From contig CM043957.1 of the NCBI GenBank assembly GCA_014529385.2, positions 71,888,381-71,952,380 of the forward strand: 64,000 bases of DNA, written 5' to 3'. The stretch is from Adiantum capillus-veneris. Its lineage: Eukaryota > Streptophyta > Polypodiopsida > Polypodiales > Pteridaceae. Shown here one piece after another: positions 41,991-53,849 of this stretch (position 1 is its first letter; the number at the start of each line of letters is the position of its first letter). Below the pieces are notes generated by a model, which saw nothing but the letters and a program-made list of their open reading frames with translations, was not told the DNA's origin and did no database searches. Both the position numbers and the translations under genes were made by a program.

Positions 41991-43130
41991 TCAAAAAGAC
42001 AACTTTGGACACTTCTTTCCAACTTGCTTAAAACGTTGCTTCATGATTCGTAAATACACCCAATCCCCTTCCTTGATCGAGACATCCTAACGATGCTTAT
42101 TAACCTTCCATAAATAAGATTCATGAGCCTTGCTTAGCCGAAGCTTTACATTCTCGGAAATCTCATCCAATGACTGACTTTCAGCATTGGCATCAGGCAT
42201 TTGACTGATCGAGCAAGTCAAAAGTGAGTGGAACGGACGGCCAAAAGCTGCCTCATACGGAGTTCGACCAATGGCAGAGAAAAAAGAGTCATTCAAAATA
42301 ACATGAACCAATGGGAGATAGAGCTCCCAATGAGATTGTTAATCATGCACATATGACTTTAAAACATCAAAAGCCAGCTAATTGTAAATCTCTCTATGAC
42401 CATCTGACTGTGGATGAAAAGCCGATGAAAAATTCAACTTAGTGCCAAAATTTTCAAAGAGAGCGCGCCAAAATAGGACGTGAACTTAATATCCCTATTT
42501 GAAACAATCGATTTTGGCAAACCATAGAGGGGGTACCAATGCTTTGTGAACAACCGTGCTACATCTTGTGTTGTGACTGTGGCCTTGCAAGGAATTAATA
42601 TGCAAAACTTGCTAAAACGATCAACAATTGTAAAACATTGAGTGTTCCTTGAATGCAAACTAGGTGGAAGGTTAGTCACAAAATCCATGGAAATATCTTG
42701 AAAAGATCCATCGGGAATAAGCTGTGGAAGCAAGAGGCCTTGCTGCTTACCCCGCGGAGCTTTTAACTTTTGATATATAGTGTACTATGTGACATAAAGA
42801 AACACATCTTTTCGCATTTTAGGCCAATAAAAGAATCTTTCTATTTTTTCCAAAGTGGTGTTCGTTTCCCTGTGTCCACCCGTGAGAGAATCATGTGCAT
42901 CATGCAATATGGTTGGCCTGAGAAAGGGCAACACATAGAGGTTGACGAAAATACAACAAACCATCACGAATGAGATAGTTGCTTGGCCCTTGGGAAGCAA
43001 GAGCCTGCAACCATTGCTTACCAAACTCGGAATCCGCATATTGATTCTTCATGCTGTCGAAAGACACACCCTGAATAGAAACTGTGGATCTTGACTCAAG
43101 AGCCAAAATCTGTCCTTTGCGACTCAACGC
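41991..43130 (-). pseudogene. Integrase
   Basis: Zinc-binding part: ILHDAHDSLTGGHRETNTTL, ERFFYWPKMRKDVFLYV. Core: [54 protein letters not shown]-terminal: ILNDSFFSAIGRTPYEAAFG. The frame is broken at about 42,430 and 42,780. The D-D part of the D-D-E triad is visible. Confidence 0.85.
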
Positions 43131-43700
43131 ATCTGCAAAACAGGGTTAGCTTTTCCAAGCACATACTCAATCAAACCTCCAAATTGCTCAAAAAATTGTG
43201 ACCACCGTGCTTGGCGATCACTCCAATGTGCACTAGGCATAGACTGGAGCCCCTTGAGGGCTAGGTGATCTGTGCGAACTGTAAACTCTCTACCATACAA
43301 AAAATGCTTACAATGCTTAAGAGAGTGAATGACAAACAGAAGTTCTTTATCATAAACTGAATAGTTCTTTTCTGCACTATTGAGCTTCCGACTAAGGAAA
43401 GCTACGGGACGACCATGCTACTGAAGCACAGCGCATATGGCAACATTGCTCGCATCCGTCTATACCTCAAAGGGGTCATCCCAAGAGGCAAGGATAAAAC
43501 ACTGTGCTTCTGTCACCGCAACCTTGAGAGCTGCGAAAGCCTCAATGGCTGCTTCGAACAAGTCTACGCGCTGACGTCGAGTCTTTACCCCTTTCAAAAC
43601 ATCAGTCATAGGTACGGCAATGCGTGCAAAATTCTCTATGTGTGAACTATATACTTAACATAAACCAAGAAAAGAACGCACGTCATATGCAGTCTTGGGC
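43131..43700 (-). pseudogene. RNase H
   Basis: Degraded; recognisable in shifted frames around 43,240-43,480 (plus-strand complement of HFLYGREFTVRTDHLALKGL, AYDKELLFVIHSLKHC). Position between RT and integrase supports the call. Confidence 0.75.
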
Positions 43701-44560
43701 AAATCCCAATTACGTACATGTTCCACCTTCGCGAGGTCTAGCTTGACGCCTTCTGCAGAAATAATATAACCCAGATAAGTAACTTCAATGAGAAAAAACT
43801 CAAATTTCTTACCTGCAATGTATAACTGACACTCATCCAAACAAGTCAATACCCTTCCCACATTTCTTCATGTTGTTCCCACGATGCAAAAAAAATGAGA
43901 ATATCATCAAGAAAGATGAACACATACACCAACCATATCGCCGAAACGGCCTACCATGCAACGGTTAAATGTACCCACGGCACCTGTCAATCCAAAAGGC
44001 ATAACCACATACTCCCATTGCCCTCGCTCTGTGCGAAAAGCGGTCTTGAAGATGTCGCCTTTGAATACCCTTACCTGATGGTATCCACTTTTGAGATCGA
44101 CCTTACTGAAAACCTTTGCCCCATTGAGCCTATCAAGGATATACTCAATGCGAGGCATCAGAAACTTGTTCTTGACGGTCATCTTATTCAATACCTGTAA
44201 TCAACACACAAACAAGACGAACCATCCTTCTTGCCGACAAACAAAATAGGAGCAGCAAAATGACTTACACTAGGACGTATGAATCCTCTAGCCACCAACT
44301 CCGTGAGTTGCCGCTCTAACTCTTCCTTCTGTGCCTTGCAAACAGTAGGGAGCCTTACTAACAGGCTGTGTCCCCTCCGTAAGCTCGATGCGATGGTCCT
44401 CCGGCCGCTCGGATGGGAGACGGGGTGGAAAATCATCGTGCAAAAAGAGATGCTTAAACTTGGTAAACAAAGTTGAATACCTGTCTGGCGCCTGAATGCT
44501 CTAGGTAACTTGAGCAGCATAGATGAATGCCGCTTGTGCTCCTCGTCGTAATTCACGCTT
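43701..44560 (-). pseudogene. Reverse transcriptase, catalytic motif intact
   Basis: Blocks: [80 protein letters not shown] and, in a different frame, VFIFLDDILIF with F-L-D-D complete near 43,893-43,915. Then YIAGKKFEFFLIEVTYLGYI. Frameshifts are at about 44,200 and 43,920. Confidence 0.88.
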
Positions 44561-44995
44561 TACCTGCACATGAGAAATGAAAGGCAAAGAATGCAGACCC
44601 TCCACAGCACGAATGATCATGGGAGAGTCACTCTTGGCATTTAATGTGAGAGTGTTGTCCTCCCAATCAATGAGGGTTATGCTTACGAAACCATCTAATC
44701 CCAAAAGCATATCACATCCTGAGAGAGGAGACGCGACAAATTTTCTATGAAAAGCAACTTATTGAACTGTAAACAGCACATCAAGGCATTCTTGCACGAT
44801 GAGAGAGTCCATACCGGGAGCGAAGCCAGACACCTCAAGAGGAGATGTCAGACTAACCTCTAGGCGGGCTCTCTCTATAAGAGAGGCACTTATCACATCA
44901 TGCATACTGCCTGGATCAAACAAGATGACAAAATGCTGACCCTTTACATAACCATGACACTTCATGAGAGACTCATCAATGTGTGTCAGAGACAT
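44561..44995 (-). pseudogene. Aspartic protease
   Basis: Reads HGYVKGQHFVILFDPGSMHD, VISASLIERARLEVSL and, further on, MLLGLDGFVSITLIDWEDNT. F-D-P-G-S is the active-site loop seen in several plant gypsy groups; the later D-x-x-L-G-x-D-W-like block is also there. A stop at about 44,758 splits it. Confidence 0.85.
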
Positions 44996-45017
44996 GAGAA
45001 GATTCAGTTTGGTTTAT

Positions 45018-46310
45018 TTAAGTGCTTGTGGTTGCTGTGGGTGCCTTATGTTCTTTAGGTGGGGCTGTCTTAAGACGAGCCTTCTTTATGTGACCCTTGA
45101 CGTGACATTGATAACATCTACCTTCCTTAGCATAAATCACTTGTTCTTCAGCCGTTATGTATCCTCCTATAATTCCTTGTGCGGCTTCTTCATCCAGGGT
45201 TAGCTTAGGTTTTGCGGGTGCTTTAGCTTTTCCCTTAGATTCACTTTGAGAGTTCTTTTCCGAAGGATTAGCGGAAGATGGGCTAGAAGAGTTACCATTC
45301 TTACCGTTCTTATCATTCTGCGGGTTCTGAGAAGTCTGAGAGGTTCCTTGAGAAGTCTTGTTCTCCTTAGGCTTTCCCTTATTGTGCTTCATTACCTGTG
45401 CGAGAGAAATCGCTACCGCCTTGTTGAGATCGATTGGATCAAGCATCTCTACATCAAACTTGATATACTCGTCCAATCCATAAAGGAATGCCTCTTTGTG
45501 CTCCGCATCCGATTTGCGTATTTGAGTTTCGAGCTGCAAAACACGATTAGAGAAAGACATAACTAGCATACCATTTTGCTTGAGACCGCGCCAATCGTCC
45601 TTCAATCGTGCCAGGTATTGGGGAGGCATAAACCGCGCATTGAGCTTGTCTTGGAAGTCGGCCCAATTGAAAGAAAGGGGCACGCAGTCCTCGGCTTCCT
45701 CTAGGTACACGGTCGACTGTACTTCTTGCCATGCGTGGTACCAATTAATGGCATCACCGGCAAGGTACATAGCTGCCGTCAAAACCTTGCTATTTCTTAT
45801 CTTCTTAGTTATTGCAAAATAAGCATTAAATTGATGCAACCAAGAATGAATAATCGTAGCATCCATCTTACCATCATACTTATTGAACGTGATCTTCTCT
45901 GTGACGGGGTTGTTGGAGTCCGAATCTCGGCTTGCGCCACTTGATGAACTACCAACATCTTTGGCCGGCTCGGACGTCGAGGTGAGAACATGGCGGACCA
46001 ACTCTTGCATGCGGAATTCTCTCAGAGCCTCACGCTTTGCCTATCTTTCTTCGGCCACCAAGTGCGCTTGCTCACGCTCACGCTCCATGGCTTCTTGTCG
46101 TTCTGCTTTTCTTTCTGATAGTGCCATCCCAACGGGATTCGCTTCTTGCTGTTGTGCCATCATGTCCATCATCGACTTGACCAAAGCCTCCATAGGATTT
46201 GATGCAAACCATGGCGTAGATGGGGAAGGGGGAGGGTCAGAAAAACCTCCTGGTAAGGAAAATTCTTCTTCACCTTCTTCATGCCCATCACCTTCATGCA
46301 AAGTATCCAT
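45018..46310 (-). pseudogene. Gag, one nonsense codon from open
   Basis: The frame opens MDTLHEGDGHEEGEEEFSLP and is continuous to 45,018 except for one TAG at 46,041-46,043, most simply a CAG to TAG change; on both sides the phase is unchanged (...LVAEER, stop, AKREALREFRMQELVRH...). The capsid block includes IIHSWLHQFNAYFAITKKIR and FNWADFQDKLNARFMPPQYL. The zinc knuckle CYQCHVKGHIKKAR has Arg where the last Cys belongs (TGC to CGC). Length ~430 codons fits plant gypsy Gag. Confidence 0.9.
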
Positions 46311-46760
46311 TCAGCTTCGGGTGATGACCATCCATTGAAGTCTTGGGTTCTTAAGTTCACGAGGAACTTGGGTCCTTTGTGTCTTGGTTCTTGAGTTCTT
46401 GAGATTCTTGAGGGTCTTGAGGTTCTTCTTTAGCTTGCAATCTGTGTTAGAGAAGGATCTTCTCTTCACCCGAGTTCTGCTCTTTTCCGTGGGCGCACCC
46501 CTTAACGGCCTTGCGCTCACACCAAGGCTGCTTTTTCCCACCTCACGTCGATTGGCCGGCCGCTAAGTGCACGGTCCGCTCTCAATGAGTGAAAAGAGGC
46601 ACAAGGGGAGGTTGGACAAGCCCTTCTTTCTTGGGTTTCCTATCACTCTTCAAAAACACGATTAAGAATCGACACGCCCAAGAGGTCTTGGGTTACGTAC
46701 GACCGCAATAAGCAAAAAAAATTATGTGGTTCTTTCCTTGAGTGATAGAGAACACTATCA
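46311..46760 (-). other. 5' untranslated leader of chromovirus
   Basis: Non-coding leader between PBS and gag. It contains a TTCTTGAGATTCTTGAGGG-type TTCTTGAG repeat near 46,385-46,430. Confidence 0.65.
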
Positions 46761-46762
46761 AA

Positions 46763-46774
46763 GCTCTGATACCA
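46763..46774 (-). promoter_or_regulatory. PBS of chromovirus
   Basis: Minus strand TGGTATCAGAGC one base from the LTR end; exact tRNA-iMet type. Confidence 0.92.
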
Positions 46775-46775
46775 A

Positions 46776-47880
46776 TGTAAGGTGCAGCGGAAGTGAATGT
46801 TGAACTTTGCTCAAGATAGTGCTCCGAACTGTGCTCAAGGTTCCTTTTTTACTTACGGAAGGGAGAGCCTTCCGTTCCTTTAATGAGAGAGTGCAAGTGA
46901 TCACAAACAAAGTGGATAAACACTGTGAATGAAGGTGCTGAGACTGAGAGATAGAGAGAAAAGAATACGACACCAGACAAGTTGTCAAACCCTCCTCCAA
47001 GGGCCCCTCTCTCGATGGCGAGAGAGATCTATGCTATTGATTGCTCAAATCGGGTACAAGATACTGATGCAAGTCGTGAGGCTATGATGCACTGTGGATC
47101 TAAGTTTGGAGACAACGGCGACGACGTACGGCTGAACTGCTATCTGCTGGCTGTTGCTTTAACTACTGAAAACGTTGATTGCTTGCTGTCAAAAACGCTG
47201 GTTTGGCTGGTTGAAAAACGCTGAGTTTCTGGACTGAATCGCTGGTTTTTGCTGGCTGAAAAATGCTGGATTGCTGGTCCTTAAAACGCTGAATTCCTTG
47301 CTGAAAAACGCGGGTACAATGGCTGCAAAACGCAGATCTGCTGGGCTTCAAAACGCTGATCTGCTGTCCTTGGAAACGCTGAAGTGCTGCCTTTACAACC
47401 ATTGGTCAAGGGCTGCTGAAAACGCTGGCTTTAATCTGTTGGAAAAACGCCAGGCCTTTAGGGTTCTTGCTTGTGAGAGAGAGAGAGAGAGAGAGAGAGA
47501 TGCCTGCCGCAAGTTACTTGCCTGTGCACTTCTTCCTCTTCTGCCAGATTTCACTAGCGCTAGGTTTTCTTTTATATTGCCTTGGCTCATTTGCCCTACC
47601 CAGTTCCCAACAAAAGTCACTTACAAATAATAAGTGAAAAATGGCTAAAATAGGGAAAATAGGTTTAATGCACTGGAAAATGCTCCTGATGGATTCTGAT
47701 GGTAATGCTGATGATCATGCTGTGTGCAACCAGAGGATATGCATCTACTCTAAGTGCCTAGGCATGCACGGTCTACAAACAGACTCACAAAGTGCCAGAA
47801 CACTTCCTAAGCTAGGCTAACTGAACCTTGTCATGAAGTAGCTTGTCCACATGCACATAGGGTTATATGTGCACGTGACA
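46776..47880 (-). repeat. 5' LTR of chromovirus (1,105 bp)
   Basis: Pairs with 40,451-41,604. Same AAAACGCTG-type units at 47,150-47,450, with fewer copies, and a shorter (GA)n at about 47,473-47,500. Confidence 0.93.
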
Positions 47881-47885
47881 CCAAA

Positions 47886-48379
47886 GGCACGTTGATCGAT
47901 CGAGCGACCGAGCTAGGGAGATCTAGAGTCTAGACGCCCACGACTACGGAGGACTACACAGCATCGACGGAGGCTACATCAAAAGATTCGGATCACTTTG
48001 GCCCGACATGTACAACACCCAATCAGACTATTGATCATGGAGGAGATTGATGAGATCCGCCAGCGGTTTAGCTCTTTTGAGGATTGTACATCCTGCTCAT
48101 CTTGTATCAGCCTTTGTATCAGCTCTAACCCATTATGTTCCCACACGCACACCCACATTGTGTTGTATTAGCCCCCAGTCACTACTTTCACCCCCCCCTA
48201 CTCATATCCTACACAGTTTCAACTAGCTGCTTAGTTCACATCTAGCAGTTAAGATTTTAGTTTTTCACTATACTTCATTCTATTTTTGTGCCCAAACATT
48301 GTATTAGATCCACCAAGATTGTATCAGTTTGGTCTCATAGGTCATTTTGGCCTTTTGAAGACGTTTAATATACCATTTC

Positions 48380-48382
<3 letters not shown>
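47886..48382 (+). pseudogene. LINE 3' region beyond the nested gypsy
   Basis: Directly after the right target duplication the host LINE resumes (GGCACGTTGATCG...). No coding frame is recognisable. It contains GCTAGGGAGATCTAGAGTC and runs of TTGTATCAG near 48,100-48,330. It is read as the LINE 3' untranslated region, ending in the microsatellite. Confidence 0.55.

Positions 48383-48460
<78 letters not shown>
48383..48460 (+). repeat. (TC)n(AC)n compound microsatellite, possible LINE tail
   Basis: About 58 bp of TC repeat followed by 20 bp of AC repeat, then AAAA. It lies where the 3' end of the plus-strand LINE is expected. Confidence 0.9.
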
Positions 48461-48461
<1 letters not shown>

Positions 48462-49430
48462 AAATTACTCTCTTGCTAACTTAAGATTGAATTACAAATC
48501 ACAAGACAATAATACAAGAAGTCAATTTGTGGTCAACTCAAGACAATTTCATCATTTATACATCTCAAATAGAACATGGCAACCCAAAAATGCAGAATTC
48601 TCACAATGGCCTTTTGGCCTCCAATAGAGATTTGACCTCGTTGTCACCCAAACTAGATTGATGAATGAACATGTTGTGGTGTATGTCCATTCCAAACACT
48701 CTCAAGTAGATGTAATAGAATTGTTTGCAAGCCACAAATCTAAAGCAAGTACTTGCTGGCAACAGAGCAAGGGGGCCCTTGAGGGTGGTTGGGATCCAGC
48801 ATGCGGTGTCGTCTCTCTTTCTCCCTCTCTGCCTCTCTCTTTCGTTGTGTCCAGTTCTCTCAAGGGAAGTAATGGAACCTTGTGTTTGTGCAAAGTACTA
48901 GATCCGAGTTAAAATCCTTAAACCCTTCTACTGCACCACACAGAAAGAGCTGTGGAGGACAAGGCTGCAATAGCTGAGGGCAAGCTCCGGAACACGGTGG
49001 CTATGTGATTGGAGCCATTGAGAAGGGGAAAAGATTTGGACTCACACAACAAGTGCTTTACAATCCGATCGGAGCCTAGGGCACAACAGTGCCTTGTTAT
49101 GGGAGAGCTGTTTCACACACCCGTCTCTTCGAAGCAACTTTTGTCATCAATAGGAGGGGCAGACAATGAAGAGGCTCAAGTTGGGGGTAACAAACGGGTA
49201 GGGCTGAGGCTGGAAACAGTGGGTTGTGGCATGCCGGTTATCAAAAGGCAGCAAGGAGTTGTGGAGACAGGGCTGTAGTGGCTAAGGGAAAGCCCCAAGA
49301 CGGGGTGGCGATGCGATTGGAGCCATCAACAAGGGAAAGCAAATCCATGAGTTTTGATGAGATTTGCACTTGCACAACAAGTGCTTTATGAAGCAAGAGA
49401 TGTTAACCAGCAGAAGCAATGGCACAATCG
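48461..49430. other. Intronic sequence with a ~300-bp-spaced direct repeat
   Basis: 48,950-49,060 and 49,255-49,390 share GATTGGAGCCAT, CACAACAAGTGCTTTA and a GGCTG-GGTGGC arrangement. No gene is recognised. Confidence 0.6.
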
Positions 49431-49459
49431 TCAGGATGGAGGCATAGTAACAAGGAATG

Positions 49460-49605
49460 GCCGTTTTCAGGTCTCCGTTCCCCGTTCCCGTTCCAAGTTC
49501 CCGTTCCGAATCCCCGTTCCGTGTTTCAAACGTGAGTACCCGTAACAGGGAATGGCATTTTGTTCCGCGTTCCCGTTCCGGTTTCCCGTTCCTGGTAACT
49601 ATGGA
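49460..49605 (+). repeat. CGTTCC-rich minisatellite
   Basis: Repeated GTTCCCGTTCC units with spacers, in two clusters (about 49,476-49,525 and 49,560-49,592). Confidence 0.85.
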
Positions 49606-49759
49606 TGGAGGCACTGTTGCAACCACAGCACAAGGCTACAAGCAATGGACCTCACATAAACAGCCAGAACTTGCGGGTGCTGCAGTTCATTAAAAGCGAG
49701 CGACCAGGAAGAGTATGAATCGGCGAGGATGAGTCCACGGTTCATACATCCAGGACCAG

Positions 49760-49920
49760 CATCCATTATTTGTTGCAATAGGATGAGGCCACAAGCCAAG
49801 AAGCTTGTGACAAGCAGCCATTATCTGTCGCAATGGGATGAGGCCACAAGCCAAGAAGCTTGTGACAAGCAACCATTACCTGTTGCAATGGGATGAGGCC
49901 ACAAGCCAGGAAGATTGTGG
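49760..49920 (+). repeat. 55-bp tandem repeat, about 2.7 copies
   Basis: Units start at GATGAGGCCACAAGCC at 49,782, 49,837 and 49,892, an exact period of 55 bp; the third is partial and diverged. Confidence 0.95.
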
Positions 49921-50259
49921 CCACTCTACCATCAATGTTAATGCTGAGATAACTAGTGAATTTTCAAGCACAAGGAAGGCGGGGATGGAATTCAAAAGAG
50001 AAGATAAAGTAATGGCTGCCACTAATGCACTTATGTGTGTGTGTTTAAATCCTTACAGAATCGTGTCTCAGCCTGTTAGAGAGTCAAAGTGAGAGTCAAC
50101 AGTAAAACAATGTAACCAATCAATGTGGTTTGTTTCCAGTGGATGCGAAGCAAAGACTACCCTCTAGATGCACTTGTCTGTAAGGGGGGTAGAAGGTAAG
50201 GGGAGTAGCACTGTAGAGTAGGAAACTTTGATTCTTATGTCAAGCGCATCATTGAACAC

Positions 50260-51710
50260 AGAGACCGGAGCACGAGAAGAGAACATGATGGAGATTCCAT
50301 TAGACATGATCAACACGATGATGGAGATCGCGATAGAAATGATGGAAATGAGAGAAGGAATGAAAGACGAAGAGACCATAACTAAGGATCACAATGGAAA
50401 TGATCCATATGAGAGGGTATGAAAAAACGAACAAACCATGATTGAAGGGATGAATATAGAAGGAATAATAGCCACAAGGATGGTGATCTAAGAACTAACT
50501 GAGAGCAGGGATGGCGAAGGACTCACAAAGAGCGTCATGATCGCAAGGATAGATATAATGATGGAGATCGCGATAGAAATGATGGAAATGAGAGAAAGAA
50601 TGAAAGACGAAGAGACCATAACTAAGGATCACAATAGAAATGATCCATATGAGAGAGGGTATGAAAGACAAACAAACCATGATTGAAGGGATGAATATAG
50701 AAGGAATCATAGCCACAAGGATGGTGATCTAAGAACTAACTGAGAGCAGGGATGGCGAAGGACTCACAAAGAGAGTCATGATCGCAAGGATAGATACAAT
50801 GGATATGCTGGCCATAATGATGAGGATGAACGTAGAGACCAGAGCAGGAGAAGAGATGATGATGGAGATCCGGAAGACATAATCGAGACAATGATGGAGA
50901 TCGCTATAGAAACGATTGACATGAAGAAGGTATGACAAACAAAGAGACCACGACTGAGATGATCGTCAATAGAAATGATGAACATGAAAGGAGGTATGAA
51001 AGACAAAGAGACCATGACTGAGAGGATAAATATAGAAGGGATCATAACCATAGGGATGGTGATCGAAGGAATCACTGAGACCATGACTAGGAGGATCGCG
51101 ATAGAAATGATCGACATGCAAGAAGGTATGGAAGACGAAGAGACCATGACACAGAGGATGAATATAAAAGGGATTGTAGCCACAGGGATGAAAGGGCTCA
51201 AAGAGAGCATGATGATCGTAGGGATAGACAATGATACACATGCTCGCAGTAATGACAATGATGAACGCAAAGACCAGAGCAAAAGAAGAGATGATGGTGG
51301 AGATAAGGCAGACATGATTGACACAATGATGGAGATTAATTGATGTGAGAGAACGTTTGAAATATGAAGAGACCATGACTGAGAGGATCGCGATCGAAAT
51401 GATCAGCATGAGAGAAGGTATGAAAGACGAAGAGACCATGACAGAAAGGATGAATATAGAAGGGATCGTAGATAGTGATCGAAGGACTTACTGAGAGCAA
51501 GAATGGTGATCAAAGGACTCACAAAGAGCATGATGATTGCAGGGATAGAACATTGGAAATGGTGGAAAATAATGATGATGATGAATGCAGAGACCAGAGC
51601 ACGAGAAGCCGATACATGAGTGAATGCGACAGTCGACACAATGGCAAAAGATCACGATGGAGATCGCAGTATACATGATCGACATTTTGGAAAGCTTTAA
51701 GATAATGAAT
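50260..51710 (+). pseudogene. Degenerate Arg/Asp/His/Glu-rich coding-like array
   Basis: Two adjacent 240-bp units (start 50,321 and 50,561) are nearly identical, followed by about 900 bp of more diverged related units. Read on the plus strand in shifting frames they give GDRDRNDGNERRNERRRDHN, EDRDRNDRHARRYGRRRDHD and YKRDCSHRDERAQREHDDRR. Many in-frame stops are TGA where neighbours have CGA (Arg). This looks like a decayed exon of a nuclear RS/RD-rich protein (such as a splicing factor or RNA helicase arm), but no folded domain is present, so the parent gene is unknown. Confidence 0.45.
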
Positions 51711-51759
51711 TCCTCCCGATGCATTGTAAATCCAAAAAAAAAGGGTGACCCTCCTATAC

Positions 51760-51840
51760 TGGAGGAGAAGCAAACACAACCCTTCAACATTGAAGGAGAA
51801 GCATAACGAGACCTTCAACACTGGAAGAGGAAACAAGTAC
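51760..51840 (+). repeat. Short repeats containing CCTTCAACA
   Basis: Units CCTTCAACATTGAAGGAGAA and CCTTCAACACTGGAAGAGGA; each has a small inverted CCTTCAA...TTGAAGG core. Confidence 0.7.
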
Positions 51841-52029
51841 ATGGGGGAATAATACCTTCCCTACGGTTTATGATATTTAGGTGACACCTCCCCACCATAC
51901 TTGCGTATGGTTTTTTTGTTTTCTGCAAACACAGCATGCGAGCACATAATGCATTGATCATGATTTTCTTAACCCATGTCTGTACAATTTTTACTATTGT
52001 CGACGTCTACTAGCTTGTAATTTTCAACA

Positions 52030-52440
52030 AAGGGAGAGAAATCCCATGCGAGAGACACAGTGGCGGAGTTCCACCCCCCAAAGAGCACTCGCCCCAAAAC
52101 CCTGGTGCCTCTTTCAGGATTTCTTTATATTGCTTCCACAACGTGTCTAGGGGCTCTACTCTGCTTCCTCAACATTGGAATGCCAAAGAGTAGCTCCGCC
52201 AGGTACATATTTAAAGGCCTTGGGCCTAAAAGCATCTCACATGCAAAGCTATGGCTCCCAAAAGCAACAAACACCAAAAGCTAGCGCGAGTTCTCCTCAG
52301 CGCAAAACGCAGGCACGTCTGTACACTTCTGCCCTGCCAGCACTCTTCCGCATTTTACGAGATTTCTATACGGCCTGGCCACGTTAGCAATTTGCACAAA
52401 TCTAGGAGTTATTGCTCTTATAGGGTTTATGCCCTTCAGC
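52030..52440 (-). repeat. Fragment of an LTR related to the non-autonomous element
   Basis: On the plus strand CAGTGGCGGAGTTCCACCCC, GCCCCAAAACCCTGGTGCCT and TTCAGGATTTCTTTATATTG follow the order of the LTR at 5,840-5,930, as does ATATTTAAAGGCCTTGGGCC with 6,001-6,020. It is diverged and shows no flanking duplication, so it is an old fragment or solo LTR. Confidence 0.75.
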
Positions 52441-53711
52441 CATAATCTGCAAGTTGGTCCTCCAGGTCATGGAAGTTCTGAACTGCTTTGACACAAATCC
52501 GATATATACTGACTGCCCAACCACTGTAGAAAATCTGACCCCAACAGCATAGCCACCATGATCCATCATATCGTATGCCAAAAAGAAACGACTAAAGGCA
52601 AGGGGAAGAATCAATAAAGCAATCCCAAAATGAGCACCAATCACACTCTAGCACAACTCTCTCAACATTGCCTCTAAATGTGGAAACATAACCATCATGC
52701 ATGCTACTGAACTCTCAAAGAGAGAGAGAAACTGCTGACCCTTACATCTCACCAAACCCATCCCACCCACCACAAACTCCAAACCTTTGGTGAGCTCACA
52801 ATCCAAGATGCATCAAACTTTCAGCTTGTCCCACAAAGGAACGAGTGAGCGTGAAGGCTAATGGGGAAAGGTGGTGGCAGAAATTGGCTACAAGACAACA
52901 GCTGGTTTCTGGAGAATTGAGATGCAAGGCAGATCTTCATGATGAGCGCTATTACCATAGCTAGAGTCTAGACTCCCAAAACATGGTCCACCAAATACAA
53001 CTAACTGCATACTATCTAGCCATATCATTCAACATCCGTTTCACAATTATCATTCTAGACAAGTTTGTAGTGGTTGATTTTGATTCACCGGTAATTTTGC
53101 AAGTCTTGGTCTGTATAAAGATAACTAATCAAATAACCAGCATAATTGCTAGAGGATTTTCCAAAGTGTGCAGTAGAAATAAAGCTCTTTGCTCTTAGTG
53201 AGCACCCCATGACAAAAAAAAAAAAATCCAAGCACGGAATGTTGCTAGAACCATCAATGCCACGGCTATACATCGGCAATGTCATAGTGATTGGTTTTGA
53301 TTTGCGTGCAAGTCCTCAGATGGACACAAACATTACATCAAATCACCAACACAACTGCTAGAAGCAGTTTCCAAACAGTATCCTCACCCCATAAGGAAAA
53401 AAATCCAAACACCATGGATTTTAATAACTATTTTTTCACTGAACATACATACTTATGCTCATTGTGAAATTTATTGCGTAGAAAATTCAGCCATTTCAAA
53501 CAATAAAAAGATTCTTCGAATAATTTTCTTATGATACCATGAAATTAAAATCATGACCTCCTGTATTCAAACACTGAGTCTACCTTGGTCATATTTTGCC
53601 TTATCTTCCTCAGAGTCTAGATGCAAAGGTTGTACTCACTAGCACCTTACACTACAAGGAGAATGTCTGAGGAAAGTTGCCAAAAAAAGTCAGCATTTGA
53701 CTCGCTCTTAC
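52441..53711. other. pTAC14 intron 3, right end
   Basis: AT-rich. A minus-strand frame at 52,441-52,644 (LPLAFSRFFLAYDMMDHGGY, SVYIGFVSKQFRTSMTWRTN) looks coding in composition but I cannot assign it; it does not fit pTAC14. The rest shows nothing. Confidence 0.45.
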
Positions 53712-53849
53712 TCTCGGCTTGCGTGAGTAGGGGAAGTCCTTGGCAGCATACACTCCAACTCCGTCCAGACCCTCTTTGAACTCGATTCCATATGCTCGTA
53801 AGCTGCGAACATATCCCATCTCATAAAAGGCAGGATCGATATCTAACAG
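53712..53849 (-). CDS. PTAC14: pTAC14 exon 3
   Basis: Forty-six codons: LLDIDPAFYEMGYVRSLRAY, GIEFKEGLDGVGVYAAKDFP, YSRKPR. It is the start of the SET domain: the pattern D-P-x-F-Y-x-x-G-Y-V-R-S-x-R-A-Y-G-x-E-F-K-E-G and the G-x-G-V-Y-A loop (cofactor side) match pTAC14 closely. Acceptor TTTTTGCAG, donor AGA/GTAAGA. Next exon is 18.5 kb away. Confidence 0.93.

Larger units (their letters stand above)
40451..47880 (-). mobile_element. Full-length Ty3/gypsy chromovirus
   Basis: Complete by structure: LTRs 40,451-41,604 and 46,776-47,880, perfect 5-bp target duplication CCAAA (40,446-40,450 and 47,881-47,885), PBS and PPT on the minus strand, gag, protease, RT, RNase H, integrase and chromodomain. 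It is inserted in the 3' part of a LINE. LTRs differ by several substitutions and indels, so the insertion is not recent. A few stops in gag and pol make it probably non-functional now. Confidence 0.95.

Noticed and set aside
49782-49920. CRISPR-like array
   Set aside because: Units are contiguous 55-bp tandem copies with no distinct spacers; the setting is eukaryotic.
52441-52644. Extra pTAC14 exon
   Set aside because: The frame shows no similarity to pTAC14, and exon 3 and exon 4 join directly in phase without it.
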